Source: Peptacetobacter hominis
Lineage (GTDB): Bacteria > Bacillota > Clostridia > Peptostreptococcales > Peptostreptococcaceae
DNA length: 64,000 nt
Direction: 5' to 3'
Assembly (NCBI RefSeq): GCF_006861675.1
Contig: NZ_SGJB01000006.1
Coordinates: forward strand, 1 to 64,000
Numbering within the stretch: the first letter of the stretch is position 1; the number at the start of each line of letters is the position of its first letter. The notes beneath the pieces were generated by a model. That model did not search any database. It saw nothing but the letters and a program-made list of their open reading frames with translations, and was not told the origin of the DNA. Both the position numbers and the translations under genes were made by a program. Below, piece by piece: positions 16,706 to 26,590 of the stretch.

Positions 16706-19138
16706 CTATTCGACACCTCTATAGAAATGCCCTGTAGTTATATTATCGAATCTTTCATATATTTTATCTGCACTATACATATTTTCTTCTATAGCTTCTA
16801 TATGTGCTTTTACAACTTCTCTTGTAAGTTCTCCGCTTTCTATTGTAAAATCCAATCTGAATACATCTGTATCTGTATTTTCAATATCTTCTATATTATT
16901 TAATATCATTGTCGGTTCAGAATTATATATTGTGGTTCTGCAGAATTCATTTTGAGAAAGTCTGTATCTATTTCCTGAAGAATCAACCAGAGAATATTTT
17001 ATTTTTCTACAATCGGAACATCTTTTTTCCTTGTGACAATCTCTTACAAGCACTCCCATTGGACAATACTCACTGATCATAAGAGGTGTATATCCATATA
17101 TACATACTTCTGTTTCTATATCTGTAAATTCTTCAAGCTCATCTATTTCACCTATATTTAATTCCTGGGAAAGACATACACTTTTTATTCCACTTTTTCT
17201 CATAAATTCTGCACTTTCTCCGTTAAATGTATTTAAAGACCAATCAGCTCTTATTCCACATCCGAATTTTTCTGTAAAATATTTTATTTCTCCCCATGAT
17301 GAAACAAGAACATCATCCTGCTCTGTTATTACGCCTTCCAGCTTTTCAAACACTCTGTAATCATCATTTCTCATTATTCTAGGTGCTGAATAGATTATTT
17401 TTTTATTATTTGATTCGCATATATCTTTTGCTGCTTCAAAAGTATATATATCCTCGTAATATATTTTATCTATGTCAAAATCTACTACCGCTTTAAGCTG
17501 TTCCAGATTTTTCAGTTTTACTCTTATTTTTTTCTCATCTGTGCTGTAACTGTTGTACTCTTCGCTTCTTGGTTCAGATTTATAGCTTATATCCGTAAAT
17601 TTATACTTTCTATCGTTTATTTTTACCCTTTCTGCAGATATTCTTTCTACGGCTTCCCTTCTCATACTATTGATCATACTAACAGGTATTGTAGCATCAT
17701 CATCTATACTGCATTCAATATATTCAGCCTTATATGGCGTATTTCCAAGTTTTTTCAACTGAGTCTCCGCTTTTTCAGAAGAAAGTGCCACTTTTATTGC
17801 TTTTTCGGCCTCTTTATCACCATATACATGAACACTGCTTCCATCTTCATCGTATACCTTTAAAACCGGTGGTTTTCCTATCTTCACCTCAAAATTCATA
17901 AACAGTGGTATTTTTACATTCTCGCTGTTTTCATCAAATGTTTTTCTGGCTTTTTCTATAAGATCATTATCAGAAGTCTTAAATACCTTTTGACCTATAT
18001 ATGCATCACCTATAAAGTCTATTTCTATTGTTTCACCTTTATATCCCTCTTCACATATATTGTTTCCTTTTAGAATTCTTCCTATAGTCCCTCCACCAAG
18101 ATTTATTCCATCACCTTTTTTAAGATTATTTTCAAGCTTTATTTTAAGTCTCTTTGACTTTCTGTTATAAGATTCTACTGTACCTATATAAAGGCCTCTA
18201 TTATTTGGTTTTTCTGAATTCATTATTTCAAGACCTACTTCATCAAGTATATATCCTCTTGTAAACTTTCTATTAAAAATTGTATAAAGCTCATTTATCT
18301 CCTCAGGTGTAACTATACTTTTTTCACCATTTATATATCTTTCTACTGCATCTCTATATACTGATACAACAGTAGCTACATACTCAGGTCTTTTCATTCT
18401 CCCTTCTATTTTCAGAGATAGTACCCCTGCATCTACTATTCTACCTATTTCCTCTACGGTGTTTAAATCTCTGGGACTTAGAATATATTCTCCCTCTGTT
18501 TCTATTATCTTTCCTGTTTCCTCATCTTCAAGGATATATTTCTGTCTACATGGCTGAGCACATCTTCCTCTGTTGCCTGAACGATTTCCTATCATACTGC
18601 TCATCAGGCACTCACCTGAATAACATACACAAAGTGCTCCATGTACAAATACCTCTATATCAACATCCACATTTTTACAGATATATTCTATTTCTTCTAT
18701 GGTAAGTTCTCTTGCAAGAACAACTCTCTTAAATCCTATACTTTTTAGATACTTTACATCTTCTATACTATGCGCTGCCATCTGCGTACTTGCATGCAAC
18801 TCGAAATCAGGCATAAGCTTCTTTATAAGCATTGCCATACCTATATCCTGAACTATAACTGCATCTACATCTATGTTATAGAGAAATCTCATATATTCAA
18901 TAAAATCTTCAACTTCATTTTGTTTTATTATGGTATTTGCTGTTACAAATAATCTGACACCTCTTATGTGACAGTATTTTACAGCTTCTTCAAGTTCATC
19001 TCTTCCAAAATTGGCTGCAGATGCCCTTGCACTGAAGTCTTTTCCACCTAGATAAACTGCATTTGCACCATTTTGTACTGCAGCTCTCAAAGATTCAAAT
19101 GAACCTACAGGAGCAAGAATTTCAAGATCACTTCTCAT
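16706..19138 (-). CDS. U32 family peptidase / rRNA hydroxylase-like protein with DUF3656
   Basis: 810 aa. The U32 domain fills the first 400 residues ('APVGSFESLRAAVQNGANAVYLG', pieces 'VGSFESLRAAVQNGA'). Its Cys-rich signature 'VHGALCVCYSGECLMSS' and 'GNRGRCAQPCR' gives an Fe-S-type cysteine set, as in E. coli RlhA and TrhP. The C-terminal half matches the collagenase-associated DUF3656 and has another Cys set ('CPMGVLVRDCHKEKRCSDC'). In E. coli, RlhA hydroxylates C2501 of 23S rRNA, so an RNA hydroxylation role is more likely than proteolysis. First gene of a U32-NUDIX transcript. Confidence 0.85.
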   Translation of the reverse strand: MRSDLEILAPVGSFESLRAAVQNGANAVYLGGKDFSARASAANFGRDELEEAVKYCHIRGVRLFVTANTIIKQNEVEDFIEYMRFLYNIDVDAVIVQDIGMAMLIKKLMPDFELHASTQMAAHSIEDVKYLKSIGFKRVVLARELTIEEIEYICKNVDVDIEVFVHGALCVCYSGECLMSSMIGNRSGNRGRCAQPCRQKYILEDEETGKIIETEGEYILSPRDLNTVEEIGRIVDAGVLSLKIEGRMKRPEYVATVVSVYRDAVERYINGEKSIVTPEEINELYTIFNRKFTRGYILDEVGLEIMNSEKPNNRGLYIGTVESYNRKSKRLKIKLENNLKKGDGINLGGGTIGRILKGNNICEEGYKGETIEIDFIGDAYIGQKVFKTSDNDLIEKARKTFDENSENVKIPLFMNFEVKIGKPPVLKVYDEDGSSVHVYGDKEAEKAIKVALSSEKAETQLKKLGNTPYKAEYIECSIDDDATIPVSMINSMRREAVERISAERVKINDRKYKFTDISYKSEPRSEEYNSYSTDEKKIRVKLKNLEQLKAVVDFDIDKIYYEDIYTFEAAKDICESNNKKIIYSAPRIMRNDDYRVFEKLEGVITEQDDVLVSSWGEIKYFTEKFGCGIRADWSLNTFNGESAEFMRKSGIKSVCLSQELNIGEIDELEEFTDIETEVCIYGYTPLMISEYCPMGVLVRDCHKEKRCSDCRKIKYSLVDSSGNRYRLSQNEFCRTTIYNSEPTMILNNIEDIENTDTDVFRLDFTIESGELTREVVKAHIEAIEENMYSADKIYERFDNITTGHFYRGVE

Positions 19139-19238
19139 AAATACACTCTCCTTATTTTTATAGTCCGAATTTTATTTTATCATTTTTTTATATGGTTTGT
19201 ACAGTGTATAACTTACTGCAGATAATTCAAACAAAAAA

Positions 19239-19268
19239 TCAGCGAGACAGTTTTAACTGTCCCGCTGA
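19239..19268 (-). terminator. Terminator after zapA (end of the pheST-zapA operon)
   Basis: Stem TCAGCGAGACAGTT/AACTGTCCCGCTGA with one mismatch, followed on the minus strand by TTTTTTG. Confidence 0.9.
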
Positions 19269-19299
19269 AATATTATCCCCTTTATTGATTAACTGCTTT

Positions 19300-19851
19300 T
19301 TATTTAGCCTCATACTTCATCTGTATTTCATAAGCTCTATTCTGAAACTCAGATGCTAATTTTTCTGATTCCTCAGCCTTTTTCTCTGCTTCTGCAAGCT
19401 TTTTCTCAAGTTCTATAAATGCTTCACTTTTTTTGTCGGAATTTTTAAGTTCAAGAATTTCTTTTTTCTTGTCATTTATAATTCCCATAAGTTCCTGCAT
19501 CCTTATTTCAAGATTTGAGATTTCGGCGTTCTTCTTTTCAAGTTCGATTCTGTTCTGAGAAATTATATCTTCAAGCTCAGAGTATTTTTTTTCATCACAT
19601 GAACTATTTTCTGATATTTCTTTTACCTGAGCCAGCAATCTTTCATTTTCTTCTGAACACTCGAAAAGCAGATCAGCTATATTTAAAGATGTAAGAATTG
19701 CAACAGCTGAAGTGCTAAGTTTTGAGTTGGCTTCAGCTATCATATTCATTTCAGAATCTACATATTCCGCTATTTTGTGCATCTTTTCAACAGGAGTATC
19801 TCCTACCATCTGGTATTCTGAACCCTGTATTTTTACCACTGTTTTATTCAT
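19300..19851 (-). CDS. zapA: Cell division protein ZapA with long coiled-coil tail
   Basis: ZapA binds FtsZ and bundles its filaments at mid-cell. The globular ZapA head occupies residues 1-80 ('VVKIQGSEYQMVGDTPVEKM', 'IAEYVDSEMNMI', 'AVAILTSLNIADLLFE'). A coiled coil of about 100 residues rich in Glu/Lys follows. The usual family length is about 85-110 aa, so the 183-aa form has an extended tail. Start ATG 19851 (GGGAGTG six bases before); the upstream GTG is in the SD. Directly downstream of pheT (12 nt), a conserved Firmicute arrangement. Confidence 0.88.
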   Translation of the reverse strand: MNKTVVKIQGSEYQMVGDTPVEKMHKIAEYVDSEMNMIAEANSKLSTSAVAILTSLNIADLLFECSEENERLLAQVKEISENSSCDEKKYSELEDIISQNRIELEKKNAEISNLEIRMQELMGIINDKKKEILELKNSDKKSEAFIELEKKLAEAEKKAEESEKLASEFQNRAYEIQMKYEAK

Positions 19852-19863
19852 TGTGGTCACTCC

Positions 19864-22257
19864 CTATCCTCTTAATGTAGCTCCAAGCTTATCATTAAGT
19901 TCTTTTAATATATTGTCATGTACTTCTTCAACGTCATCATCTGTAAGAGTTTTATCAGCACTTCTATATGTTATTGTATATGCTACTGATTTATATCCTT
20001 TTTCTATCTGAGATCCCTGATATACGTCGAATAATCTGTAGCTTTCTACAATTCCTTTTCCATTGGCTTCTATTATATCTTCTATTTCTTTTACATATAT
20101 ATCTTCTTTTACCATAAGAGCTATATCTCTTGATGTAGAAGGATATTTTGGAAGCTGTTTATAAACTATTGTTCTATCAGAGTTTGCAAATACTATATCT
20201 GTATCTATTTCACATACATATACTCTCTGAGTAAGTCCATAGTTTTCAAGAACTTCCGGATGTACTTCTCCCAGATAACCTACAAGTTCACCTTTACATA
20301 AAAGTTTTGCACATCTTCCCGGATGGAATGTAGTGTTTTCTTTTTCCGGTACTATTTCATACTCATCCATACCCGCTCTTTCAAGAACTTTTTCAAGAGC
20401 TCCTTTAAGTACAAAGAAATCTGTATCTTTTCCGTACATAGCCATACACATATGATTTCCTTCGTCTGGAAGTCCCTCTGCATTAGGGTAGAATACATGT
20501 CCACATTCAAATGCAGCAAATTCAGGATTTTTACGAGACATATTTGTATAAACTATATCAAGCATATTTGGTATTAATGTAGTTCTCATAACTGAAGTTT
20601 CTTCTCCAAGAGGGTTAAGAAGTTTTACAAAGTTTCTCTTTGGAGAATCTGCAGGAAGTTTTATTTTATCAACACCAGATGGACTTACAAATGAGTAGCT
20701 AAGTACTTCATAAAGACCTGCTGATAAAGCTGTGTTTCTTATGACGTCATCAAATTTCTGTCTTTCTGTTTTGGCACCTGCTGTATAGTTTCCTTCCAGC
20801 TGTTTTGCCGGTATATTTTCAAATCCGTATATTCTTGCTATTTCCTCGAATACGTCTGCATCTTCAACCATATCAAGTCTGAATGAAGGAACTTTCACTT
20901 CCATCTCTTCATCAGATTTTATTGTGCATTCAAACTCAAGGTCTTCAAGTATTTTTACAAACTGTTCCATTGGTATATCAACACCAAGCTGAGCTATTAT
21001 TTTCTTAGGATGTACAGTAAGAACTGTCTGTTCTTCTTTTACAGGATAACAGTCTTCAACACCTTTTAGAACTTTTCCTGCTCCTAGCATTTCTATAAGC
21101 TGTGCTGCTCTGTTTACTGCATCATATGCAACATTTACATCTATTCCTTTTTCATATCTTGAAGAAGCTTCTGTTCTAAGACCAAGTTTTTTAGATGTTG
21201 CTCTTATATTTTCTGCTTTGAATGATGCACTTTCAAGAAGTATCTCTGTAGTATTGTCTGTTATTTCTGAGTTTAATCCACCCATAACACCTGCTAATGC
21301 AAGAGATTTTTCTCCATTTGTTATAACAAGCATGTCGCTGTAAAGAGTTCTTTCCTGCTCGTCAAGAGTAGTAAATTTCTCTCCATCCTGTGCATTTTTT
21401 ACAACTATTCTTCCTGTAGATACCTGATTAAGGTCGAATGCATGCATTGGCTGACCCATTTCAAGCATTACATAGTTTGTTATATCAACTATATTGTTTA
21501 TAGGTCTTACACCGGCCTCCATAAGTCTTCTCTGCATCCAGTATGGAGATGGAGCTATTTTTACATCTTTTACTATTCTGGCTGCATATCTCTTACAAAG
21601 ATCTGTATTCTCTATTTTTATGTCGAAATCTATTGTTTCATCAGATTCCTCTTTTACTGATATCTCAGGATATTTTACTTTTTTACCTACTGTTACAGCT
21701 GCTTCTCTTGCTATTCCAAGAACACATCTACAGTCTGGTCTATTTGATGTAAGTTCGAAGTCTATAACTGCATCGTTTATTCCAAGAACTTCTTTTACAT
21801 CTTTTCCTGTTTCATAACTTTCTTCATAATCAAGAAGGTATATTCCGTTTTTCTTATAATCTTCAACATATTTTTCATCTATTCCAAGTTCAGCAGCTGA
21901 ACACATCATACCTTCTGAAACTTCGCCTCTAAGCTTTCCAGTTTTTATTTTTATTCCACCTGGAAGTTTTGCTCCGTTTACTGCAAGAGGTATATAATCT
22001 CCTACAGATACGTTTTTTGCTCCTGTTACTATCTGAAGAACCTTATCTCCTGCATCTACTTTTGTAACTATTAATTTATCCGCATTTGGATGAGGATTTA
22101 TTTCAAGTATTTTTCCTACTACTACATTTTCTATATCTTCACCGAAGTATTCAACAGTTTCCATTTTTGTACCTGTCATAGTCATCATATCGGCAAATTC
22201 TTTTACATCCATATCTATATCGACATAGTCTCTTAACCATTTTACTGATACTAGCAT
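19864..22257 (-). CDS. pheT: Phenylalanyl-tRNA synthetase beta subunit
   Basis: Structural and editing subunit of the alpha2-beta2 PheRS, 797 aa, complete. Order: N-terminal tRNA-binding domain ('VVGKILEINPHPNADKLIVTKVD', pieces 'INPHPNADKL'), the B3/B4 editing module in the middle ('MLEMGQPMHAFDL', 'GVMGG'), B5 domain, and the C-terminal FDX-ACB domain ('KYPSTSRDIALMV'). The gene follows pheS by 20 nt and is controlled with it by the upstream T-box. Confidence 0.97.
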   Translation of the reverse strand: MLVSVKWLRDYVDIDMDVKEFADMMTMTGTKMETVEYFGEDIENVVVGKILEINPHPNADKLIVTKVDAGDKVLQIVTGAKNVSVGDYIPLAVNGAKLPGGIKIKTGKLRGEVSEGMMCSAAELGIDEKYVEDYKKNGIYLLDYEESYETGKDVKEVLGINDAVIDFELTSNRPDCRCVLGIAREAAVTVGKKVKYPEISVKEESDETIDFDIKIENTDLCKRYAARIVKDVKIAPSPYWMQRRLMEAGVRPINNIVDITNYVMLEMGQPMHAFDLNQVSTGRIVVKNAQDGEKFTTLDEQERTLYSDMLVITNGEKSLALAGVMGGLNSEITDNTTEILLESASFKAENIRATSKKLGLRTEASSRYEKGIDVNVAYDAVNRAAQLIEMLGAGKVLKGVEDCYPVKEEQTVLTVHPKKIIAQLGVDIPMEQFVKILEDLEFECTIKSDEEMEVKVPSFRLDMVEDADVFEEIARIYGFENIPAKQLEGNYTAGAKTERQKFDDVIRNTALSAGLYEVLSYSFVSPSGVDKIKLPADSPKRNFVKLLNPLGEETSVMRTTLIPNMLDIVYTNMSRKNPEFAAFECGHVFYPNAEGLPDEGNHMCMAMYGKDTDFFVLKGALEKVLERAGMDEYEIVPEKENTTFHPGRCAKLLCKGELVGYLGEVHPEVLENYGLTQRVYVCEIDTDIVFANSDRTIVYKQLPKYPSTSRDIALMVKEDIYVKEIEDIIEANGKGIVESYRLFDVYQGSQIEKGYKSVAYTITYRSADKTLTDDDVEEVHDNILKELNDKLGATLRG

Positions 22258-22277
22258 TTATTTTTCCCCTTTCATAA

Positions 22278-23297
22278 CTAGAACTGATCTAGGAATCTTA
22301 CATCATTTTCGAATAAAAGTCTTATATCGTCTATTCCATACTTAAGCATTGCAAGTCTTTCAACACCCATACCCGCGGCAAATCCATTATACACATCAGG
22401 ATCTATTCCACAGTTTCTAAGTACATTTGGATGTACCATACCTGCTCCTAGTATTTCTATCCATCCTTCTCCCTTACATACAGGACATCCTTTACCTCCA
22501 CACTTGAAGCATGTAACGTCTATTTCCGCACTCGGCTCTGTAAATGGGAAGTTGTGTGGTCTGAATTTTGTCTTTGTACTGTCTCCGAAAAGTTTCTGTA
22601 CAAATGTATTAAGAGTTCCTTTGAATTCAGTCATTGTTATATCTTTACCTACAACAAGAAGCTCTATCTGATGGAACATTGGTGAATGAGTTGCATCAGG
22701 TGAGTCTGATCTGAAACATCTACCTGGAGCTATTACTTTTATTGGAAGTTCTTCATGTTCCATAGTTCTTATCTGAACAGGAGATGTCTGAGTTCTAAGA
22801 AGTAAATCATCATTTATATAGAATGTGTCAGTCATATCTCTTGATGGATGGTCTTTTGGAGCGTTAAGAGCATCAAAGTTGTTTCTCACAGTCTCAACTT
22901 CAGGACCATCTGCTATAGAGAATCCCATTCCAAGGAAAATTTCTGTTACCTCGTCTATTATTTTTGTTATAGGATGTTTCTTTCCTACTTTGAATTCTTT
23001 AGAAGGCATTGTAACATCTATTGTTTCTTCAGCAAGTTTTTTAGCCATTTCTGCTGCTTTAAGTTCTGTTTTTGCAGTGTTTATAGCATTTTCTATTGCC
23101 TCTCTTACCTCATTACCTATTTTACCTACTACCGGTCTTTCTTCTGCAGAAAGTTTACCCATACCTTTAAGTATTGCAGTAAGTTCTCCTTTTTTACCAA
23201 GGTATTTTATTCTGTAGTTTTCAGCTTTTTCTATGCTGTCGGCTGATACTATTTCAGCCAGTGCTGTTTCCTTTAATTCAATTAATTTTTCCTGCAC
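22278..23297 (-). CDS. pheS: Phenylalanyl-tRNA synthetase alpha subunit
   Basis: Catalytic subunit that activates Phe and charges tRNA-Phe, 339 aa. N-terminal coiled coil (residues 1-85), then a class II catalytic core with motif 2 '[21 protein letters not shown]' (pieces '[14 protein letters not shown]', 'FHQIE') and motif 3 '[14 protein letters not shown]'. A Cys4 zinc-like insert '[14 protein letters not shown]' is present, as in many Firmicutes. Start is GTG at 23297 with AAGGA nine bases upstream. Confidence 0.97.
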   Translation of the reverse strand: MQEKLIELKETALAEIVSADSIEKAENYRIKYLGKKGELTAILKGMGKLSAEERPVVGKIGNEVREAIENAINTAKTELKAAEMAKKLAEETIDVTMPSKEFKVGKKHPITKIIDEVTEIFLGMGFSIADGPEVETVRNNFDALNAPKDHPSRDMTDTFYINDDLLLRTQTSPVQIRTMEHEELPIKVIAPGRCFRSDSPDATHSPMFHQIELLVVGKDITMTEFKGTLNTFVQKLFGDSTKTKFRPHNFPFTEPSAEIDVTCFKCGGKGCPVCKGEGWIEILGAGMVHPNVLRNCGIDPDVYNGFAAGMGVERLAMLKYGIDDIRLLFENDVRFLDQF

Positions 23298-23317
23298 CTT
23301 TTATCATCCTTTCATTT

Positions 23318-23560
23318 TTGATATAAAAAAAGCCTCTCATCCCTCTAGGGACGAAAGGCTACTGTTTCGCGGTACCACCCTAGTAGTTCTCATAGAGAAC
23401 CACCTCAAAGACTTAACGCGTCTACACGCCGGAACCTACCACACTGCTTCAGAACCGGACTCCGGAGCGAACTTCATACTGTCTTTTGGAAGATGTTTTC
23501 AGCCATGCCATCTCTCTCTGTATCCTTAAGTTCAATATTACTTTTCTCCATCATCATTTT
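23318..23560 (-). promoter_or_regulatory. T-box riboswitch of pheST, Phe (UUC) specifier
   Basis: The minus strand has the T-box core AGGGTGGTACCGCG (23368-23381), an AGAGAG element in Stem I, and a UUC triplet in GAAGTTCGC (specifier at 23469-23471). The antiterminator base after UGG is U, pairing with the A discriminator of tRNA-Phe. The downstream terminator stem is AGCCTTTCGTCCC/GGGATGAGAGGCT followed by TTTTTTT (23322-23362). Uncharged tRNA-Phe should allow read-through into pheS. Confidence 0.93.
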
Positions 23561-23589
23561 CAGATTATTTGCTATTTTACACTATATAG

Positions 23590-23618
23590 ATTATATCACA
23601 GCTGTATACTTTAAACAA
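23590..23618 (-). promoter_or_regulatory. Promoter of the pheST T-box transcript
   Basis: The minus strand reads TTGTTT (23613-23618), a 17-nt spacer, then TATAAT (23590-23595), about 30 nt upstream of the T-box leader and just after the methyltransferase stop. Confidence 0.72.
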
Positions 23619-23624
23619 GAATTT

Positions 23625-24437
23625 TTATCTTATTCTGCTTTTTCCTATTATAGATCTTTTTATTTCATACATTAAGACTGCAGAACTTATAGCTGCATTA
23701 AGTGACTCCGCACTTCCATATATAGGAATCTTTACAAGCAGATCTGAATTTTCGGCGATTTTGTCCTCAATTCCATTTGCTTCATTTCCTATTACAAGTG
23801 CAACCTTTTCTCCATAATCCACTTCATCATAGTAGTTGTCTGTATTCAGCCAGCTTGAAACAAGATTTATATTATTTTCCTTCATTGCTGAAATCATCTC
23901 ATCTCTTTCAGATGATATAATTTTCATACTGAATATAGACCCCATAGTGGAACGTATAACCTTTGGATTGTATATATCAACACATCCCTTTAAAGTTATT
24001 ATTGCATCGGCACCTGCTGCATCCGCGGTTCTTATTATAGTTCCCATATTTCCCGGATCCTGTATCCTGTCGAGAACCACTATGAATTTATCTTCTGTTT
24101 TCAAATCATTTTCTATATTTTTCTTTTCAAAGGGAACAACAGCAAGTATTCCCTGAGTATTTTCAGTGTCTACCATATCTTTGAAATTTTTGTCTGTAGT
24201 CTTGTATACTCTTATATCTCTGCTTTCAAGTTCATTTATAAATTCTCTGTGTTCTTTCTTTTTCTCAAACTCATCATTTATAAATACATACTCTATTTCT
24301 GCATTACTTTCAAGCGCAAGAGTTAGTATTCTATATCCCTCTATTATAAATTTTCCTTCTTTTGATCTGTTTTTAACTTTTAAAAGAGATTTCGTATACT
24401 TTATCTTATCATTATCCCTGCTTGTTATTTCAATCAT
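23625..24437 (-). CDS. TrmH/SpoU-family RNA 2'-O-methyltransferase (RlmB-like)
   Basis: A 270-aa SPOUT methyltransferase that should methylate a ribose 2'-OH in rRNA or tRNA using SAM. The N-terminal substrate-binding domain (about residues 1-100, 'KSLLKVKNRSKEGKFIIEGYR' in part) is followed by the knotted SPOUT domain. Motifs are 'VLDRIQDPGNMGTIIRTADAAGAD' (pieces 'QDPGNMGTIIRTADA'), 'ALVIGNEANGI' and 'VKIPIYGSAESLNAAISSAVL' (pieces 'IPIYGSAESLNAA'). Last gene of the potassium transporter operon, three bases after trkA. The target nucleotide is not predictable here. Confidence 0.9.
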   Translation of the reverse strand: MIEITSRDNDKIKYTKSLLKVKNRSKEGKFIIEGYRILTLALESNAEIEYVFINDEFEKKKEHREFINELESRDIRVYKTTDKNFKDMVDTENTQGILAVVPFEKKNIENDLKTEDKFIVVLDRIQDPGNMGTIIRTADAAGADAIITLKGCVDIYNPKVIRSTMGSIFSMKIISSERDEMISAMKENNINLVSSWLNTDNYYDEVDYGEKVALVIGNEANGIEDKIAENSDLLVKIPIYGSAESLNAAISSAVLMYEIKRSIIGKSRIR

Positions 24438-24439
24438 AA

Positions 24440-25111
24440 TTATTTTCTCCTTACAAGCTCCCGGTTTTCATTTATTATTTTTCTTATACTTGCATTTTTA
24501 CCTATTACAACAAGTATACTTCCACCTTCAAGTTTTTCATCTGGAGAAGGAGTTACACTTATATCCTTTCCATTTTTTATAGCAAGTACTGTGATTTCAT
24601 ATTTTCCTCTAAGTTCAAGTTCTATAAGAGATTTTCCCATCCATTTTTTAGGTACAACTATTTCAACTATAGAATATTCAGGGTCAAGCTCTATATGGTC
24701 AAGTATATTATTCGATACAAGGTTGTGCGCAACCCTTACCCCCATATCTCTTTCAGGGAATACAACCCTATCGGCTCCGATCTTATAAAGTACTTTTGCC
24801 TGAAGTTCATCCTTTGCTTTACAGATTACTTCATTTACTCCCATTTCCTTTGCTATAAGTGTAGCCATTATAGATGCTCTTATGTCTGAACCTATTGCTA
24901 TTATAGCAACATCAAAGTTTCCAAGTCCCAGAGATCTAAGAGCCTGTTCATCGGTAACGTCTACTATTGCAGCATGTGTCACCTTGCTAGAAAGATTCTG
25001 TATTATATCTTCACTTTTATCTATAGCCATTACCTGGTGTCCTAAAAGATGCATTGTAGATGCAACTGAAGCACCAAATCTTCCACATCCAATTACTATA
25101 TACTGTTTCAT
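24440..25111 (-). CDS. ktrA: Potassium uptake regulatory subunit (TrkA/KtrA-type RCK protein)
   Basis: Cytoplasmic gating ring subunit of the K+ channel-like transporter, 223 aa. The RCK_N Rossmann fold (residues 1-125) has 'VIGCGRFGASVA' and the ribose-binding acidic end 'AIDKSED'. The RCK_C domain (about 135-220) is the site that binds c-di-AMP in Firmicute homologues. Encoded 21 nt after the membrane subunit and in the same operon. Confidence 0.92.
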   Translation of the reverse strand: MKQYIVIGCGRFGASVASTMHLLGHQVMAIDKSEDIIQNLSSKVTHAAIVDVTDEQALRSLGLGNFDVAIIAIGSDIRASIMATLIAKEMGVNEVICKAKDELQAKVLYKIGADRVVFPERDMGVRVAHNLVSNNILDHIELDPEYSIVEIVVPKKWMGKSLIELELRGKYEITVLAIKNGKDISVTPSPDEKLEGGSILVVIGKNASIRKIINENRELVRRK

Positions 25112-25132
25112 TTTTCTACCTCTCCAAAATAA

Positions 25133-26509
25133 TTAACCTACCATAAGTCTTCCTTCAGGATATCTTATAGGCTGAATTTTTTTGTTTCCTCCTGACATAA
25201 ATGCCATAAATATTGTAAGAGAACCAACTCTACCCATAAACATAAACATTATTATAAGAAGTTTTCCTATAGGTGTAAGCGTAGGGCTTCCCCCTATACT
25301 AAGTCCAACCGTTGCAAAAGCAGATGCAACTTCAAATGCGGACGCTGTCAATGTAAAATGAGGCTGAGTTATGGAAATCATAAGCGTTCCAAGTACAACA
25401 ACAGATATTGCAACAACAAATATACCCATGGATTTTCTGACTGTTGATTCTCCAATTCTTCTTCCATATATTTCTATATCTGTTTTTCCAAGTATAACAC
25501 TTTTTACAGAAAGCATCAGTGTTGCAAGAGTAGTTGTTTTTATACCTCCTCCTGTAGACGCTGGAGATGCCCCTATAAACATAAGTATTATCATTATAAA
25601 TATTGTACTTTCTCTCAGTTTTGTAAGATCTACCGTACTAAATCCTGCAGTTCTGGCAGTTACAGACTGGAAGAATGCTGCAAGAATTTTATCTTTCATA
25701 CTTAAATTTCCAATAGTTTCCGGTCTTGCATACTCAACAGCAAAAATTAGTATAGTACCTATAAATATAAGTGTTATTGTTGTAAATATTACAACTTTTG
25801 TATGCAGGCTGAATTTTGAATATCTTTTTTCTCTTATTATATTAAGTATAACAGGGAATCCAAGTCCACCAAGAACAATAAGCATTGCTATCGTAATAAC
25901 TATAATCGGGTTATTATAGTACGATGTTATAGATGTAAATGGTCCGGACACTGTTCCCATAAGATCAAATCCCGCATTACAGAATGCCGAAATTGAATGG
26001 AATATAGAATACCATATTCCTCTTGCAAGTCCAAACTGCGGTATAAATACCAGGCTAAGAAGAAATGCTCCTGTACCTTCTATTGCAAAAGTCATCATAA
26101 GCACATACCTTGCAAGCCTTACTATACCTGAAAGGTCCATCTGGTTCAAAGACTCCTGAATAAGAAGTCGTTCCTTTAGATTTATTTTTTTCCCCGTTAT
26201 CAGCGCAAACATGGTTGTCACTGTCATAAATCCAAGTCCCCCAACCTGAATCAGCATTATTATTACAACCTGTCCGAATATACTCCAGTAACTGGCGGTA
26301 TCAACCACTATAAGTCCAGTTACACATACTGCAGATGTTGCCGTAAATAATGCGTTAAGAAAGCCTATACTTTCTCCTTCTTTTGATGATATCGGTAAAT
26401 TTAGTAGAAGGGCACCTATAAATATGACAGATGCAAAACCAATTACCATTACCTGTGTAGGCTGCATTCCACTTCCATATGATGCAAGCCTCTTCACCAT
26501 AGTCTTCAC
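25133..26509 (-). CDS. ktrB: Potassium uptake membrane subunit (TrkH/KtrB family)
   Basis: A 458-aa K+ (or Na+)-coupled transporter with four channel-like M1-P-M2 repeats. Selectivity-loop glycines appear in 'ATSAVCVTGLIVVDTA', 'SAFCNAGFDLMG', 'TARTAGFSTVDL' and 'AFATVGLSIGGSP'. Length is typical of KtrB rather than the longer TrkH. Start GTG has AGGAGG seven bases before. Operon: ktrB-ktrA-methyltransferase. A long inverted repeat spans its promoter and leader. Confidence 0.93.
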   Translation of the reverse strand: MKTMVKRLASYGSGMQPTQVMVIGFASVIFIGALLLNLPISSKEGESIGFLNALFTATSAVCVTGLIVVDTASYWSIFGQVVIIMLIQVGGLGFMTVTTMFALITGKKINLKERLLIQESLNQMDLSGIVRLARYVLMMTFAIEGTGAFLLSLVFIPQFGLARGIWYSIFHSISAFCNAGFDLMGTVSGPFTSITSYYNNPIIVITIAMLIVLGGLGFPVILNIIREKRYSKFSLHTKVVIFTTITLIFIGTILIFAVEYARPETIGNLSMKDKILAAFFQSVTARTAGFSTVDLTKLRESTIFIMIILMFIGASPASTGGGIKTTTLATLMLSVKSVILGKTDIEIYGRRIGESTVRKSMGIFVVAISVVVLGTLMISITQPHFTLTASAFEVASAFATVGLSIGGSPTLTPIGKLLIIMFMFMGRVGSLTIFMAFMSGGNKKIQPIRYPEGRLMVG

Positions 26510-26522
26510 AACTCTACCTCCT

Positions 26523-26575
26523 ATATGGCAATAATAATATGTTTTCTCAAATCGTTATTATATTATATGCCATAT
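26523..26575. repeat. Long imperfect inverted repeat upstream of the K+ transporter
   Basis: The outer arms ATATGGCA (26523-26530) and TGCCATAT (26568-26575) continue inward as ATAATAAT-like arms around a 13-nt centre. It covers the -10 region and the start of the transcript, so it could be an operator or an mRNA hairpin before the SD. Confidence 0.55.
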
Positions 26576-26590
26576 TAAATATAAAAACAA
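26562..26590 (-). promoter_or_regulatory. Probable promoter of the K+ transporter operon
   Basis: The minus strand reads TTGTTT (26585-26590), a 17-nt spacer, then TATAAT (26562-26567). The -35 is weak. Confidence 0.55.

Noticed and set aside
16706..19138. Collagenase function for the U32 protein
   Set aside because: The conserved Cys set and RlhA/TrhP resemblance point to RNA hydroxylation; secretion signals are absent.
25371..25919. Plus-strand open frame of 182 codons opposite ktrB
   Set aside because: Mirror of transmembrane codons in ktrB, no SD and no family features.
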